NCBI RefSeq assembly: GCF_045528445.1
Contig: NZ_JBGQQU010000001.1
Coordinates: 1-64,000, forward strand
DNA: 64,000 bases
Direction of reading: 5' to 3'
DNA from: Desemzia sp045528445
GTDB taxonomy: Bacteria; Bacillota; Bacilli; Lactobacillales; Carnobacteriaceae
Of this stretch, positions 8,777 to 17,234 are shown piece by piece (position 1 is the first letter of the stretch; each line of letters opens with the position of its first letter). Under the pieces are notes generated by a model. The model ran no database searches. It had not been told where the DNA came from and saw only the letters and a list, made by a program, of their open reading frames with translations. The position numbers were made by a program, and so were the translations under genes.

Positions 8777-8917
8777 GTGGTTATACTCACCTAAATTTCA
8801 TGAAAAGAAGCAAAGACGGAAAAATCCGTTTCTATGTGTTGTGCTAACTCGTCTGGGATTAATATCAAAAGAAGCAATAGGAATAACTGTAACTATTAAA
8901 AATAGGAGGCTATTAAA

Positions 8918-10360
8918 ATGTCTAAATTTCCAAAAGATTTCTTATGGGGCGGAGCATTAGCAGCCCACCAATTCGAAGGTGGCTGGGATCAAGGTGGTAA
9001 AGGGCCAAGTGTCGCTGATGTGATGACTGCTGGTGCAGCTGGTAAGCCACGCGAAATCACAAAAACGGTTGAAGAAGGCAAGTTTTATCCGAATCATGAA
9101 GCGATCGATTTTTACAATCGTTACAAAGAAGATGTGGCGTTGTTTGCTGAAATGGGATTGAACAGTTTACGTACATCTATCAACTGGACGCGTATTTTCC
9201 CGAAAGGCGACGAAGCTGAGCCAAATGAAGCTGGACTTCAATTTTACGATGATTTATTTGATGAATTATTGAAAAATGGTATTGAGCCGGTCATTACGCT
9301 GACTCACTTTGAAATGCCGCTGCACTTAGCACAAAACTATGGTGGATTTAGAAACCGTAAAGTAGTGGATTTCTTTGTTAAATTTGCCGAAGTGGTTTTC
9401 AAGCGTTACAAAAACAAAGTGAAATACTGGATGACATTTAATGAAATCAACAATATGATGGATTACACAAACCCGATTTTCTTATGGACAAATGTAGGGG
9501 TTCAAGTTGAAGAAGGCGAAAACGCTAAAGAAGTGATGTATACTGCAGCGCACCATGTGTTGTTGGCAAGTGCTCTATCAGTGAAAATCGGTCACGAAAT
9601 CAATCCTGATTTCCAAATTGGGGCAATGGTGTCTCATGTACCGATCTATCCATTAACTGCTCATCCAGAAGATGCTATGTTGGCTGAAGAATCAATGCAT
9701 TTGCGTTATTTCTTCCCGGATGTACAAGTACGCGGGTATTATCCAAACTATACGCTGAAGGAATTTGATCGTGAAGGCTTGAATATACCTATTCAAGAAG
9801 GTGACGATGAAATATTAGCACAAGGTAAAGTGGACTATCTAGGGTTCAGCTATTACATGTCTAATGTGGTGGATCATAAAGATGAAAATAACGATGATGA
9901 GGCTGCTAACGTGCATGGTAAGATTCCTTATCAAGTAGACAACCCATATCTAAAAGCTAGTGATTGGGGTTGGACGATTGATCCGGTAGGTTTGCGTTAC
10001 ACGTTGAATCGTTTCTGGGATCGTTATCAAATTCCGCTATTCATTGTAGAAAACGGGTTTGGTGCGATTGATATTGTCGAAGAAGACGGCAGCATCCACG
10101 ATGAAGCTCGTATTTCTTATTTGCGTGAACACATCAAACAAATGGGCATCGCGATAGATCACGACGGTGTTGAACTAATGGGGTATACACCTTGGGGCAT
10201 CATTGATATCGTTTCTTTCACTACTGGAGAAATGAAAAAACGTTACGGTATGATTTATGTAGACCGTGATAACGAAGGCAACGGAACGATGGAACGAAGC
10301 AAGAAAGATTCGTTTGACTGGTATAAAAAAGTCATCGAAACAAATGGAGAACAATTGTAA
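8918..10360 (+). CDS. 6-phospho-beta-glucosidase, GH1
   Basis: A 480-residue family 1 glycosidase that hydrolyses phosphorylated beta-glucosides delivered by the PTS. It begins FPKDFLWGGALAAHQFEG, has the acid/base Glu in TFNEINN and the nucleophile Glu in IVENGFGA. The C-terminal segment RDNEGNGTMERSKKDSF supplies the Ser/Lys that hold the 6-phosphate, which separates it from plain beta-glucosidases. AGGAGG lies eight bases before the ATG. No PTS gene is adjacent; the divergent regulator is only a stump, so control may be constitutive or by another regulator. Full length for the family. Confidence 0.93.
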   Translation: MSKFPKDFLWGGALAAHQFEGGWDQGGKGPSVADVMTAGAAGKPREITKTVEEGKFYPNHEAIDFYNRYKEDVALFAEMGLNSLRTSINWTRIFPKGDEAEPNEAGLQFYDDLFDELLKNGIEPVITLTHFEMPLHLAQNYGGFRNRKVVDFFVKFAEVVFKRYKNKVKYWMTFNEINNMMDYTNPIFLWTNVGVQVEEGENAKEVMYTAAHHVLLASALSVKIGHEINPDFQIGAMVSHVPIYPLTAHPEDAMLAEESMHLRYFFPDVQVRGYYPNYTLKEFDREGLNIPIQEGDDEILAQGKVDYLGFSYYMSNVVDHKDENNDDEAANVHGKIPYQVDNPYLKASDWGWTIDPVGLRYTLNRFWDRYQIPLFIVENGFGAIDIVEEDGSIHDEARISYLREHIKQMGIAIDHDGVELMGYTPWGIIDIVSFTTGEMKKRYGMIYVDRDNEGNGTMERSKKDSFDWYKKVIETNGEQL

Positions 10361-10370
10361 TGAAAAGTTT

Positions 10371-10415
10371 GACTCTCTCATTGTTGTATATTCAGCAATG
10401 AGAGAGTTTTTTCTT
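10371..10415 (+). terminator. Intrinsic terminator after GH1 gene
   Basis: A perfect 12-bp stem (10372-10383 with 10396-10407) is followed by a T-run. It lies 10 bases after the GH1 stop codon. Confidence 0.92.
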
Positions 10416-10441
10416 TTTTTCCTAATTTGAGAGTAGGGAGA

Positions 10442-11809
10442 CTAGTCTTTGAACAGAGGGAGAGTCAATGTCAGATCGGACTGTCCGTTAAGTTTTAAAA
10501 TATTATCCGTATACCGTAGCAAAAATCCTCTAGAATACTCTTTAATGGCTTGATAAGCAGATGTCTGTTTCATCAGTTCAGCTTCAGCGGAACTGATTTG
10601 AGAAGATTCTCCGCTAAAAAAGAGGCGATTGTTTTCACCGACAAAGGTGCCCACTTCATCAGGATTGGTTTTGTCATACCATTGTTCTTCGATTATCTGC
10701 CGCAATCCCATATCGATACCGTCCTTAACAAATAAAGAAGTAGCGTAGTCTGCATAATGCAACAGCTGCTCATCCGTTTGGTTCGTTTCAGCAGCCCAGC
10801 TGTCTACGTCTAAAGTGCTTTTCTGGTAATTCAGTTGTTTGCTATCAATCGTGATCTGCCCAATACTGGGTGTCATAATGGAAAAAGCAGCTGTAGTGAT
10901 ATCGTATGAAGTCTCTTCTTTGCTGGCGATATCTTGGACATGTGTGTGACCAGAAAAAGACACGTATACTTCATACTTGGTAAATAACTCTTGAACAACT
11001 TGTGCGTTATCCAACGTAAATCCGTTTGTCATAAAGTCGTTGTGCTCCAGTAAATTATGGTGCAACACAGGCAAGATAGTTTTACCAGTCTCTTTGGCTT
11101 CTTTCAAGACTGTTTCCATCCAAACCAATGTTTCTTCTTTTAACAACCCATTTGAAGGAGGGGCGCCTTTTCCTTCTGACTGGGAATAAACATTGGTGTC
11201 CAGCATCAATAGAATCAAATCAGTATACGGTTGCACGGCATAACTTAAAGAATGTTCGTCTACCGAAAAAGCCTCGGTATACCCCATGTCACTAAAAATC
11301 GTTTGAAAGTCTTGCGGCAATATTTGGGTTGTCTTTTCTTGACTGTCTCCATTGAATTTTCTGGCCCAGCCATTTGAGATATCATGATTGCCGGGAATGA
11401 CGTAGACTTGTGTCCCCAATTCTTCTATTTGATGAAAATAATCTGCTAAGTCCAATGCGCTTTGTTTTTCTCCGTTTAAGGTCAAATCGCCACTGACGAT
11501 CAGTAGTTTCGGTCGTTCTTTTTCTATTTGCCATACAAGTGCTTCCATTCGTTCTGTTGGGTAATCCAGTTCTTTTCCAGCTGATGTTTGTTGGATGTAG
11601 TCAAAATTTTCTCCATTATCAAACAGAGAAGGTGATAAGTAATGCACATCAGTGATTATCCAAATAGAATCTGTTTTAGAAATAGCTTCAGTTGGCATAA
11701 GCGGATCGCGTTTCAGTTCAGTCGATTCAATGGATTGTCCCATACCAAAGACAAATACCAGTACACCAGTCAGAAACAGAATGATTCCGGCTATTGTTTT
11801 CTTTTTCAT
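10442..11809 (-). CDS. Membrane-anchored calcineurin-like metallophosphoesterase
   Basis: A 455-residue protein with an N-terminal hydrophobic segment (residues 5-25) that should act as signal anchor, placing the enzyme outside the membrane. The two-metal phosphoesterase motifs are in order: ITDVHY, VSGDLTLNG, GNHDISN, LHHN and SGHTHVQD. This set fits bacterial cyclic-nucleotide-phosphodiesterase-like or general metallophosphatases; the substrate cannot be told. The C-terminal 130 residues form a helical extension often seen in Firmicute members. GGAGCTCG precedes the ATG. It is monocistronic, convergent with the GH1 gene. Confidence 0.88.
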   Translation of the reverse strand: MKKKTIAGIILFLTGVLVFVFGMGQSIESTELKRDPLMPTEAISKTDSIWIITDVHYLSPSLFDNGENFDYIQQTSAGKELDYPTERMEALVWQIEKERPKLLIVSGDLTLNGEKQSALDLADYFHQIEELGTQVYVIPGNHDISNGWARKFNGDSQEKTTQILPQDFQTIFSDMGYTEAFSVDEHSLSYAVQPYTDLILLMLDTNVYSQSEGKGAPPSNGLLKEETLVWMETVLKEAKETGKTILPVLHHNLLEHNDFMTNGFTLDNAQVVQELFTKYEVYVSFSGHTHVQDIASKEETSYDITTAAFSIMTPSIGQITIDSKQLNYQKSTLDVDSWAAETNQTDEQLLHYADYATSLFVKDGIDMGLRQIIEEQWYDKTNPDEVGTFVGENNRLFFSGESSQISSAEAELMKQTSAYQAIKEYSRGFLLRYTDNILKLNGQSDLTLTLPLFKD

Positions 11810-11971
11810 AGCGAGCTCCTCTTGAGACCGTAGTTTGTTTGTTCATTATAATACAAATAGTGAAGACTCACTAGTGTATGATAGAGATTAAAACAAGTTC
11901 TATCTCAGACGGTAGTCCAAAAGACACTTTTAGTGTAAAATAGAATGGAGTGTTTTAAGGAGGCTGGAAGT

Positions 11972-12652
11972 ATGGATTTAAATCAAAAAGCCTTGGCGTT
12001 ATGGAATGACGGCAAAGCTGCTGAAGCTTTAGAACTCTTATTCAGAGCGATTGATGAAGAACCAAATGAAAAAGAAGGCTATTATAATCTGATCAGTTTA
12101 TTGATTGCTGCTAAAAAGTTTGCAGATGCGAAAGCTGTCTTGGAGATGGCGGATGAAAAATTTGCCGCAGAGGAGTCATTTCTATATGCTTATGGAAATT
12201 GGCACTATCAGCAACAGCACTATACTGAAGCATTGAACAATTACTTATCCGTGTTCCAGCAACAAAAGAGTATTTTTAAAGGAGAAGCTGCTGCTATGAT
12301 CGGGCAGTGTTATCTAGCTTTACACCAACCGAAATTAGCGTTAGCCTATTTGTTGGAAGCAGAAGTCCATCATCCAGAAGATACGATGATCTTGCTAATG
12401 ATTGGAAATAGTTTGTTGCAGACAGAATCGTTTTTAGATGCAGAGAGCTATTTTGACAAAGTGATCGCATTGGATGAAAAAAATGCAGAAGCGTGGTTCA
12501 AAAAAGGATTAGCTAAAAGAGTCCTGCAGCAAGACCCTAAAGAGGGGAAAGATTGTTTGCAAAAAGCCAAACAATTGGATCCGAAACAGTTTTTGACTTA
12601 TGCGCAGCAATTAAAAGAAATTGAATCAGTTGTCACTAAAAAAGAAGAGTAG
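11972..12652 (+). CDS. TPR repeat protein
   Basis: A 226-residue cytosolic protein composed of tetratricopeptide repeats from residue 1 to about 205: ALALWNDGKAAEALELL, KEGYYNLISLLIAAKKF, FLYAYGNWHYQQQHY, AAAMIGQCYLALHQP and the last full one AEAWFKKGLAKRVL. The ATG at 11972 is preferred over one at 11945 because AAGGAGG lies just before it. TPR proteins are scaffolds; the partner is unknown. It sits directly upstream of recD2, a neighbour relation common in Lactobacillales, and the two may share a transcript. Confidence 0.88.
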   Translation: MDLNQKALALWNDGKAAEALELLFRAIDEEPNEKEGYYNLISLLIAAKKFADAKAVLEMADEKFAAEESFLYAYGNWHYQQQHYTEALNNYLSVFQQQKSIFKGEAAAMIGQCYLALHQPKLALAYLLEAEVHHPEDTMILLMIGNSLLQTESFLDAESYFDKVIALDEKNAEAWFKKGLAKRVLQQDPKEGKDCLQKAKQLDPKQFLTYAQQLKEIESVVTKKEE

Positions 12653-12665
12653 CACGAAAATAAGA

Positions 12666-12702
12666 GCGTTGGGTAAGACGTGTGAGCTGCCTTACCCAAC
12701 GC
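12666..12702 (+). promoter_or_regulatory. Strong hairpin in the TPR-recD2 spacer
   Basis: A perfect 12-bp stem (12666-12677 with 12691-12702) with a 13-base loop lies between the TPR stop and the recD2 start, 34 bases upstream of the latter. It has no T-run behind it, so it is not a normal terminator. It could be an RNA processing or stability element that separates the expression of the two genes. Confidence 0.6.
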
Positions 12703-12736
12703 GTTTAAGAAACACGCAGAAAAGGGTGGAGAGAAT

Positions 12737-15226
12737 TTGGATTTTCAAGAAGAGTTATTTGATGCAACAACAGAACCATATATCGTTGGGGGAGTTAAAG
12801 CGATCTTTTTTCAAAATCCGTCCAATTTTTATAAAGTGCTGTTGATTCAAATTACCGAAACCAATAGTGACTACAAAGAACAAGAAGTCGTGATTACCGG
12901 AAATTTTGGTCAGATCCAGGAAGAAGAAGTGTACCGTTTTTATGGGAAGTTAGTGGACCATCCTAAGTTTGGTGTGCAGTTTACTTCCAGCCGGTACCAT
13001 CAAGAGAAACCAACTTCAGCTGAAGGAGTCATTGCCTATCTATCAAGCGATAAATTCCCTGGTATTGGAGAAAAAACGGCTGAAGCAATCGTGGATGCGT
13101 TGGGTGAGGAAGCGATTGATCGGATCAACGCAGATCCGAATGTCTTAGAACAGATTACTCAACTCAATCAAAAAAAACGCGATACGATTGTAGAAGTGAT
13201 TCAGCAAAATAACGGCATGGAAAAAATCATTATCGGATTGAATCAATTTGGCTTTGGTAGTCAACTGGCATACAGCATCTATCAGACCTATCAAGAACAA
13301 ACCTTAGAAGTGATCCAGGAAAATCCCTATCGTTTGCTGGAAGAGGTCGAGCATGTAGGATTTAAAAAAGCCGATGCAATTGCAGAACAATTAGGGTTTA
13401 AAGCTGATTCTCCGATGCGGATCAAAGCTGCTATTATGTTTTCATTAAATGAATTGTGCATGTCTAATGGAGATACGTATACAAATGCGGAAAATTTGCT
13501 TACCAAAACAATCGAAGTCTTGGAATCCAGTCGTTCTTTCTTGATTGAGCCTGAAAGCGTGGCAGATGAAGTCCTGCATTTGATCGAAGAAAACAAGCTG
13601 ATTGAAGATGAGGGTAAATTGTATATCCGATCGTTGTTTGCTGCTGAATGGGGAATAGCGACTTCGATTGAACGGTTGTTGGAAAGCAAATCAAAAATCA
13701 ATTACACCCAAGATATTGAAAAAGAAATCGCAATCGTCGAAAAAACATTTGCGATCCAATACGGCAATTCGCAAAAAGAGGCGATAAAAAAAGCGGTTCA
13801 ATCTCCTGTGTTTATTTTGACGGGTGGTCCTGGGACAGGGAAGACAACCGTTTTAAATGGTATCGTGACCTTGTATGCTGAGTTAAATGGATTGTCGTTA
13901 GATGTCAATGATTATACGGAAGAGAAACCTTTTCCTATTTTGTTGGCGGCTCCTACGGGAAGAGCTGCGAAAAAGATGAATGAAGCGACCGGATTGCCGA
14001 GCAGTACCATTCATCGTTTATTAGGTTTGAATGGAACGGAAAATCCGGATAGCGAACAATCTGAAAAGGAATTGGATGGCGGATTATTGATCGTGGATGA
14101 GATGTCCATGGTGGATACTTGGCTGGCCAATCAATTGTTGAGAGCTGTTCCGAATCATATGCAGGTTTTATTTGTAGGAGATAAAGATCAATTGCCTTCT
14201 GTCGGTCCCGGCCAAGTGCTGCATGATTTACTTGCCAGCCAGAAAGTTCCGAGTATGGAGTTGAATGAGATCTACCGTCAAGGGGATGGTTCGTCGATTA
14301 TCACTTTGGCGCACAATATTAAAAATGGAGAGCTGCCCAACGATTTTCAAAAACCGCAACGCGATCGATCGTTCTTCAATTGTTCCGCCTTTCAAATTGA
14401 AGAAGTGATTCGTCAAGTAGTGAGTAAAGCGAAATTAAAAGGCTTTACAGCTCAAGATATCCAAGTATTGGCGCCCATGTACCGTGGTCCAGCAGGGATT
14501 GATGCATTGAACAAAATGCTGCAAGAAATTTTTAATCCCAACGATACTGGGCGCCGAAAAGAAGTAACGTTCAACAATAAAGTCTATCGTATCGGGGATA
14601 AAGTCCTGCAATTGGTCAACTACCCGGAAATGAATGTGTTCAACGGGGATATGGGTGAAATCGTCGGGATTTCTTACGCGAAAGAAACGGAAGATAAGGT
14701 AGATGAGCTGATTTTGCGGTTTGATGCCAATGAGGTCACTTACAAACGAAATGAATGGAATAAAATCACTTTAGCTTATTGTTGTTCGATCCATAAGTCT
14801 CAAGGTAGCGAGTTTAAAATGGTTATTTTGCCAATGGTGCGCAATTATCACCGGATGCTTCGGCGAGATTTATTGTACACGGCGATTACCAGAGCCAGTG
14901 AATTGCTGATCTTGTGCGGAGAGATTCCAGCTTTTCACGAAAGTGTGATGAAATCTTCTGCCAATCGGTTGACCACGTTGAAAGAGCGTATCACGGGTGA
15001 ATCAGGGGAAGAACAAGCAACGACTGAAGCTCCAAAAGTGGAAAATGCGGCCGACACTAGCGAATCAAGCAAACAAGTTGCTCCAACTTCAAGTGAAGAA
15101 ACGCAAGCAGTGACCGTAGAAACAAAAGCTTCGAAGGTAGTCCTGGACTACCGCTTAACCGCCGCTAACATGAAAGAAATCGACCCCATGATCGGCATGG
15201 AAGGCATATCTCCTTATCAAATGTAA
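12737..15226 (+). CDS. recD2: RecD2-type ATP-dependent DNA helicase
   Basis: An 829-residue SF1B helicase of the RecD2 (YrrC) type, a 5'-3' DNA helicase that works without RecBC in repair and replication restart. It starts at TTG with GGTGGAGA upstream. An N-terminal OB-like region and helix-hairpin-helix repeats (GIGEKTAEAIV, VGFKKADAIAEQ) fill residues 1-330. Walker A GGPGTGKTT is near residue 363, Walker B LIVDEMSM near 455, then QLPSVGPG, and the UvrD-type end AYCCSIHKSQGSEF. The last 80 residues are a low-complexity Glu/Thr/Ala linker plus the lineage-typical DPMIGMEGI tail. The TPR gene precedes it. Confidence 0.93.
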   Translation: MDFQEELFDATTEPYIVGGVKAIFFQNPSNFYKVLLIQITETNSDYKEQEVVITGNFGQIQEEEVYRFYGKLVDHPKFGVQFTSSRYHQEKPTSAEGVIAYLSSDKFPGIGEKTAEAIVDALGEEAIDRINADPNVLEQITQLNQKKRDTIVEVIQQNNGMEKIIIGLNQFGFGSQLAYSIYQTYQEQTLEVIQENPYRLLEEVEHVGFKKADAIAEQLGFKADSPMRIKAAIMFSLNELCMSNGDTYTNAENLLTKTIEVLESSRSFLIEPESVADEVLHLIEENKLIEDEGKLYIRSLFAAEWGIATSIERLLESKSKINYTQDIEKEIAIVEKTFAIQYGNSQKEAIKKAVQSPVFILTGGPGTGKTTVLNGIVTLYAELNGLSLDVNDYTEEKPFPILLAAPTGRAAKKMNEATGLPSSTIHRLLGLNGTENPDSEQSEKELDGGLLIVDEMSMVDTWLANQLLRAVPNHMQVLFVGDKDQLPSVGPGQVLHDLLASQKVPSMELNEIYRQGDGSSIITLAHNIKNGELPNDFQKPQRDRSFFNCSAFQIEEVIRQVVSKAKLKGFTAQDIQVLAPMYRGPAGIDALNKMLQEIFNPNDTGRRKEVTFNNKVYRIGDKVLQLVNYPEMNVFNGDMGEIVGISYAKETEDKVDELILRFDANEVTYKRNEWNKITLAYCCSIHKSQGSEFKMVILPMVRNYHRMLRRDLLYTAITRASELLILCGEIPAFHESVMKSSANRLTTLKERITGESGEEQATTEAPKVENAADTSESSKQVAPTSSEETQAVTVETKASKVVLDYRLTAANMKEIDPMIGMEGISPYQM

Positions 15227-15488
15227 TTCAAGAAAGATTCCTTTTTGAGATTGACCTCCAAAAGTTAGAGTAAAATCTAATTTTTTGGGGTTATTTTTTA
15301 TGCAAGGTATAGGGAAGAGAGGAATTCAAGCTACCTTTGTTCAAGAATTTTTAAGAGTTCTTTGAGCGATTATTTATTAACGAAGAAACAAATCATCGCT
15401 GCTCGAATAGTATACGAGGGTGCTAGAGACAACTAGTAGCGCTATTGTCTTTGACTATTCTTCAAAGAAGGATTTATTTAATGTCTTC

Positions 15489-16037
15489 TTGATGAAGAAT
15501 GGGGTTTGAACATCAAGAGTAAAACTTCCTTGATGAAGAATGAGATTTGAACATCAAGAGTAAAACTTCCTTGATGAAGAATGAGGTTTGAACATCAAGA
15601 GTAAAATTTCCTTGATGAAGAATGGGTTTTGAACATCAAGAGTAAAACTTCCTTGATGAAGAATGGGTTTTGAACATCAAGAGTAAAACTTCCTTGATGA
15701 AGAATGAGGTTTGAACATCAAGAGTAAAATTTCCTTGATGAAGAATGGGTTTTGAACATCAAGAGTAAAACTTCCTTGATGAAGAATGGGTTTTGAACAT
15801 CAAGAGTAAAACTTCCTTGATGAAGAATGAGGTTTGAACATCAAGAGTAAAATTTCCTTGATGAAGAATGGGTTTTGAACATCAAGAGTAAAACCACCTT
15901 GATGAAGAATGGGGTTTGAACATCAAGAGTAAAATTTTCTTGATGAAGAATGGGGTTTAAACATCAAGAGTAAAACTTCCTTGATGAAGAATGAGGTTTG
16001 AACATCAAGAGTAAAACCATCTTGATGAAGAACGGGA
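15489..16037 (+). repeat. 41-bp tandem repeat array, 13 copies plus partial, each with a dyad
   Basis: Thirteen full 41-bp units run head to tail from 15489 to 16021, followed by a partial unit. Each unit holds CTTGATG and, 16 bases later, CATCAAG, so each can form a 7-bp hairpin; the junction CTTC...GAAG gives an alternative small stem. Units 3-5, 6-8 and the start of 9 repeat a three-unit pattern, a 123-bp higher-order period. All six frames are closed at least every three units, so the array is not coding. It is not a CRISPR: the spacers are not unique. Confidence 0.95.
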
Positions 16038-16160
16038 TAATGTAAGGAGCAAGCCTTCATTTACTCATCAAACAAATATTTCATTTCACGCTGAATAGAG
16101 CATTCCACACTATTCATTCCATTATTCACTCTATTAAAGATTAGCAGTGCCAACACCAAC

Positions 16161-16277
16161 ATAAATTTAGAAACGTGGAAATACATCAAATGGTACAACC
16201 TTGCTCGATCAAAAGCAAAATTGCCTGGACTAAGTTCGGTTAAATTCCAAACTCAAATCAGCCCATCAATTACATAA
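16161..16277 (+). pseudogene. C-terminal remnant of IS3-type transposase OrfB
   Basis: An open stretch ending at TAA encodes LETWKYIKWYNLARSKAKL and then PGLSSVKFQTQ, the end of the DDE transposase of IS3-family elements (usual form: YIxWYNxxRxKxKLxGLSPVxYR). The catalytic residues are upstream and lost. It ends 25 bases before the right inverted repeat terminus, the usual spacing. Confidence 0.75.
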
Positions 16278-16280
16278 TAA

Positions 16281-16327
16281 AAACTCTAACTTTTCAGGGT
16301 CAAGACCGAAAAGTTAGAGTTTTTTTA
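16281..16327. terminator. Terminator formed by two facing IS-like repeats
   Basis: AAACTCTAACTTTTC at 16281-16295 pairs with GAAAAGTTAGAGTTT at 16308-16322, followed by a T-run on the plus strand and an A-run before it. It can stop transcription in both directions, including that of the TauE-type gene on the minus strand. The left arm is the right terminal repeat of the decayed IS. Confidence 0.8.
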
Positions 16328-16339
16328 TTGTAGTGTATG

Positions 16340-17089
16340 CTAAAGAAAATCAATCCATAAGAAAATACCCAACAGAATAATCAAGATAAAAACATAGCGC
16401 TTAAATTGTTGACTGGGGATTCGACTATACAAGAAGTTGCCTAGCCAAATAGCCAAAGCAATTGCTGGGAGCGAAAAGCCATACAAAATAAATAACTCTT
16501 TTGACCAAAATCCACCTAAAAAATGGCCAATAATAATCATCAGACTGGAAACCAAAAAATGAGCTTGTAACGTTTCTCTAAAAACAATTGGATCCCATTT
16601 TCGCATAGTACCATAGACTACTATAGGTATGCCATTCATATTGTACGCACTGCCCAACATACCAGCAGCAAAACCAAATGGTCCTGTACCCATCGGACCT
16701 TGCAGTTTTTTACCCAGTTTAGTCTGGTTAAGGTTTGGGTTAGAGAGGGAATAAATCCCATAAAGAATAAGAAAAATACTTAATATGGAAGTAATCAGTA
16801 TTTTCGGAGCAAATTTGACCAGCCCTAAGCCGAATGGAATCCCTATTAGTGTAGCCAAAGACAGTCGCCGTAAAACAGGCCGATCAACCTCTTTCCAACC
16901 TGAAAGAACAGTCAGTATGGCGACCGTAAATCCTGCTAACCCGATTAAAGAAACTGAAGTTGAAAAACTAATCGGCAATAAAGCCAATAATGGCATACTG
17001 ACGACTGAGTCGCCAAATCCAAAAACAGCACGCATCAAAGAACCTAGAAAAACGACTCCGACCACCAGTAAAATAATTGTTGCATCCAC
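16340..17089 (-). CDS. TauE/SafE family anion exporter
   Basis: A 249-residue polytopic membrane protein with about eight hydrophobic segments from residue 4 to the C-terminus. The internal repeat typical of TauE/SafE is seen: GVVFLGSLMRAVFGFGDS in the first half and GPFGFAAGMLGSAYNMNG in the second. The family exports sulfite, sulfoacetate or related organosulfur anions; the substrate here is unknown. The GTG at 17089 is preferred to an ATG at 17116 because AAGGAG lies nine bases before it. Monocistronic, with terminators on both sides. Confidence 0.85.
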   Translation of the reverse strand: MDATIILLVVGVVFLGSLMRAVFGFGDSVVSMPLLALLPISFSTSVSLIGLAGFTVAILTVLSGWKEVDRPVLRRLSLATLIGIPFGLGLVKFAPKILITSILSIFLILYGIYSLSNPNLNQTKLGKKLQGPMGTGPFGFAAGMLGSAYNMNGIPIVVYGTMRKWDPIVFRETLQAHFLVSSLMIIIGHFLGGFWSKELFILYGFSLPAIALAIWLGNFLYSRIPSQQFKRYVFILIILLGIFLWIDFL

Positions 17090-17191
17090 AGAAATAAACT
17101 CCTTTTTGTCTCCCAATGAACAGGGATAAAGACATTTTTGAACTAGATATTACAAGTCTTCATTTTACCATACTCGTTGAAAGATTAAGGC

Positions 17192-17224
17192 AAAAAAGAA
17201 AGAACCAAGAATAATCCTGGTCCT
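17192..17224 (-). terminator. Terminator of the lipid kinase gene
   Basis: On the minus strand AAGGACCAGG pairs, with two wobbles, with CTTGGTTCTTT and is followed by a T-rich tract. It lies 11 bases after the kinase stop codon. Confidence 0.6.
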
Positions 17225-17234
17225 TGTGCGCGCT

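Larger units (their letters stand above)
15252..16302 (+). mobile_element. Decayed IS3-family element invaded by tandem repeats
   Basis: Terminal inverted repeats can be read at both ends: TGACCTCCAAAAGTTAGAGT from 15252 and, on the opposite strand ending at 16302, TGACCCTGAAAAGTTAGAGT. They differ at 3 of 20 bases and look like IS3-family termini. Inside, only a C-terminal piece of the OrfB transposase remains (16161-16277). The middle, where the transposase core should be, is occupied by the 41-bp repeat array. No intact orfA or orfB is present, so the element cannot move by itself. Between 15302 and 15488 I see no recognisable coding sequence. Confidence 0.7.

Noticed and set aside
8777..8917. 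LicT-type antiterminator in the GH1 leader
   Set aside because: No RAT-like sequence and no terminator in the leader.
8775..8960. Small gene overlapping the GH1 start
   Set aside because: It lies in the leader, has no ribosome binding site and overlaps a well-supported gene.
15489..16037. CRISPR array
   Set aside because: Units are tandem 41-bp repeats whose intervening bases are also repeated; there are no unique spacers and no cas genes.
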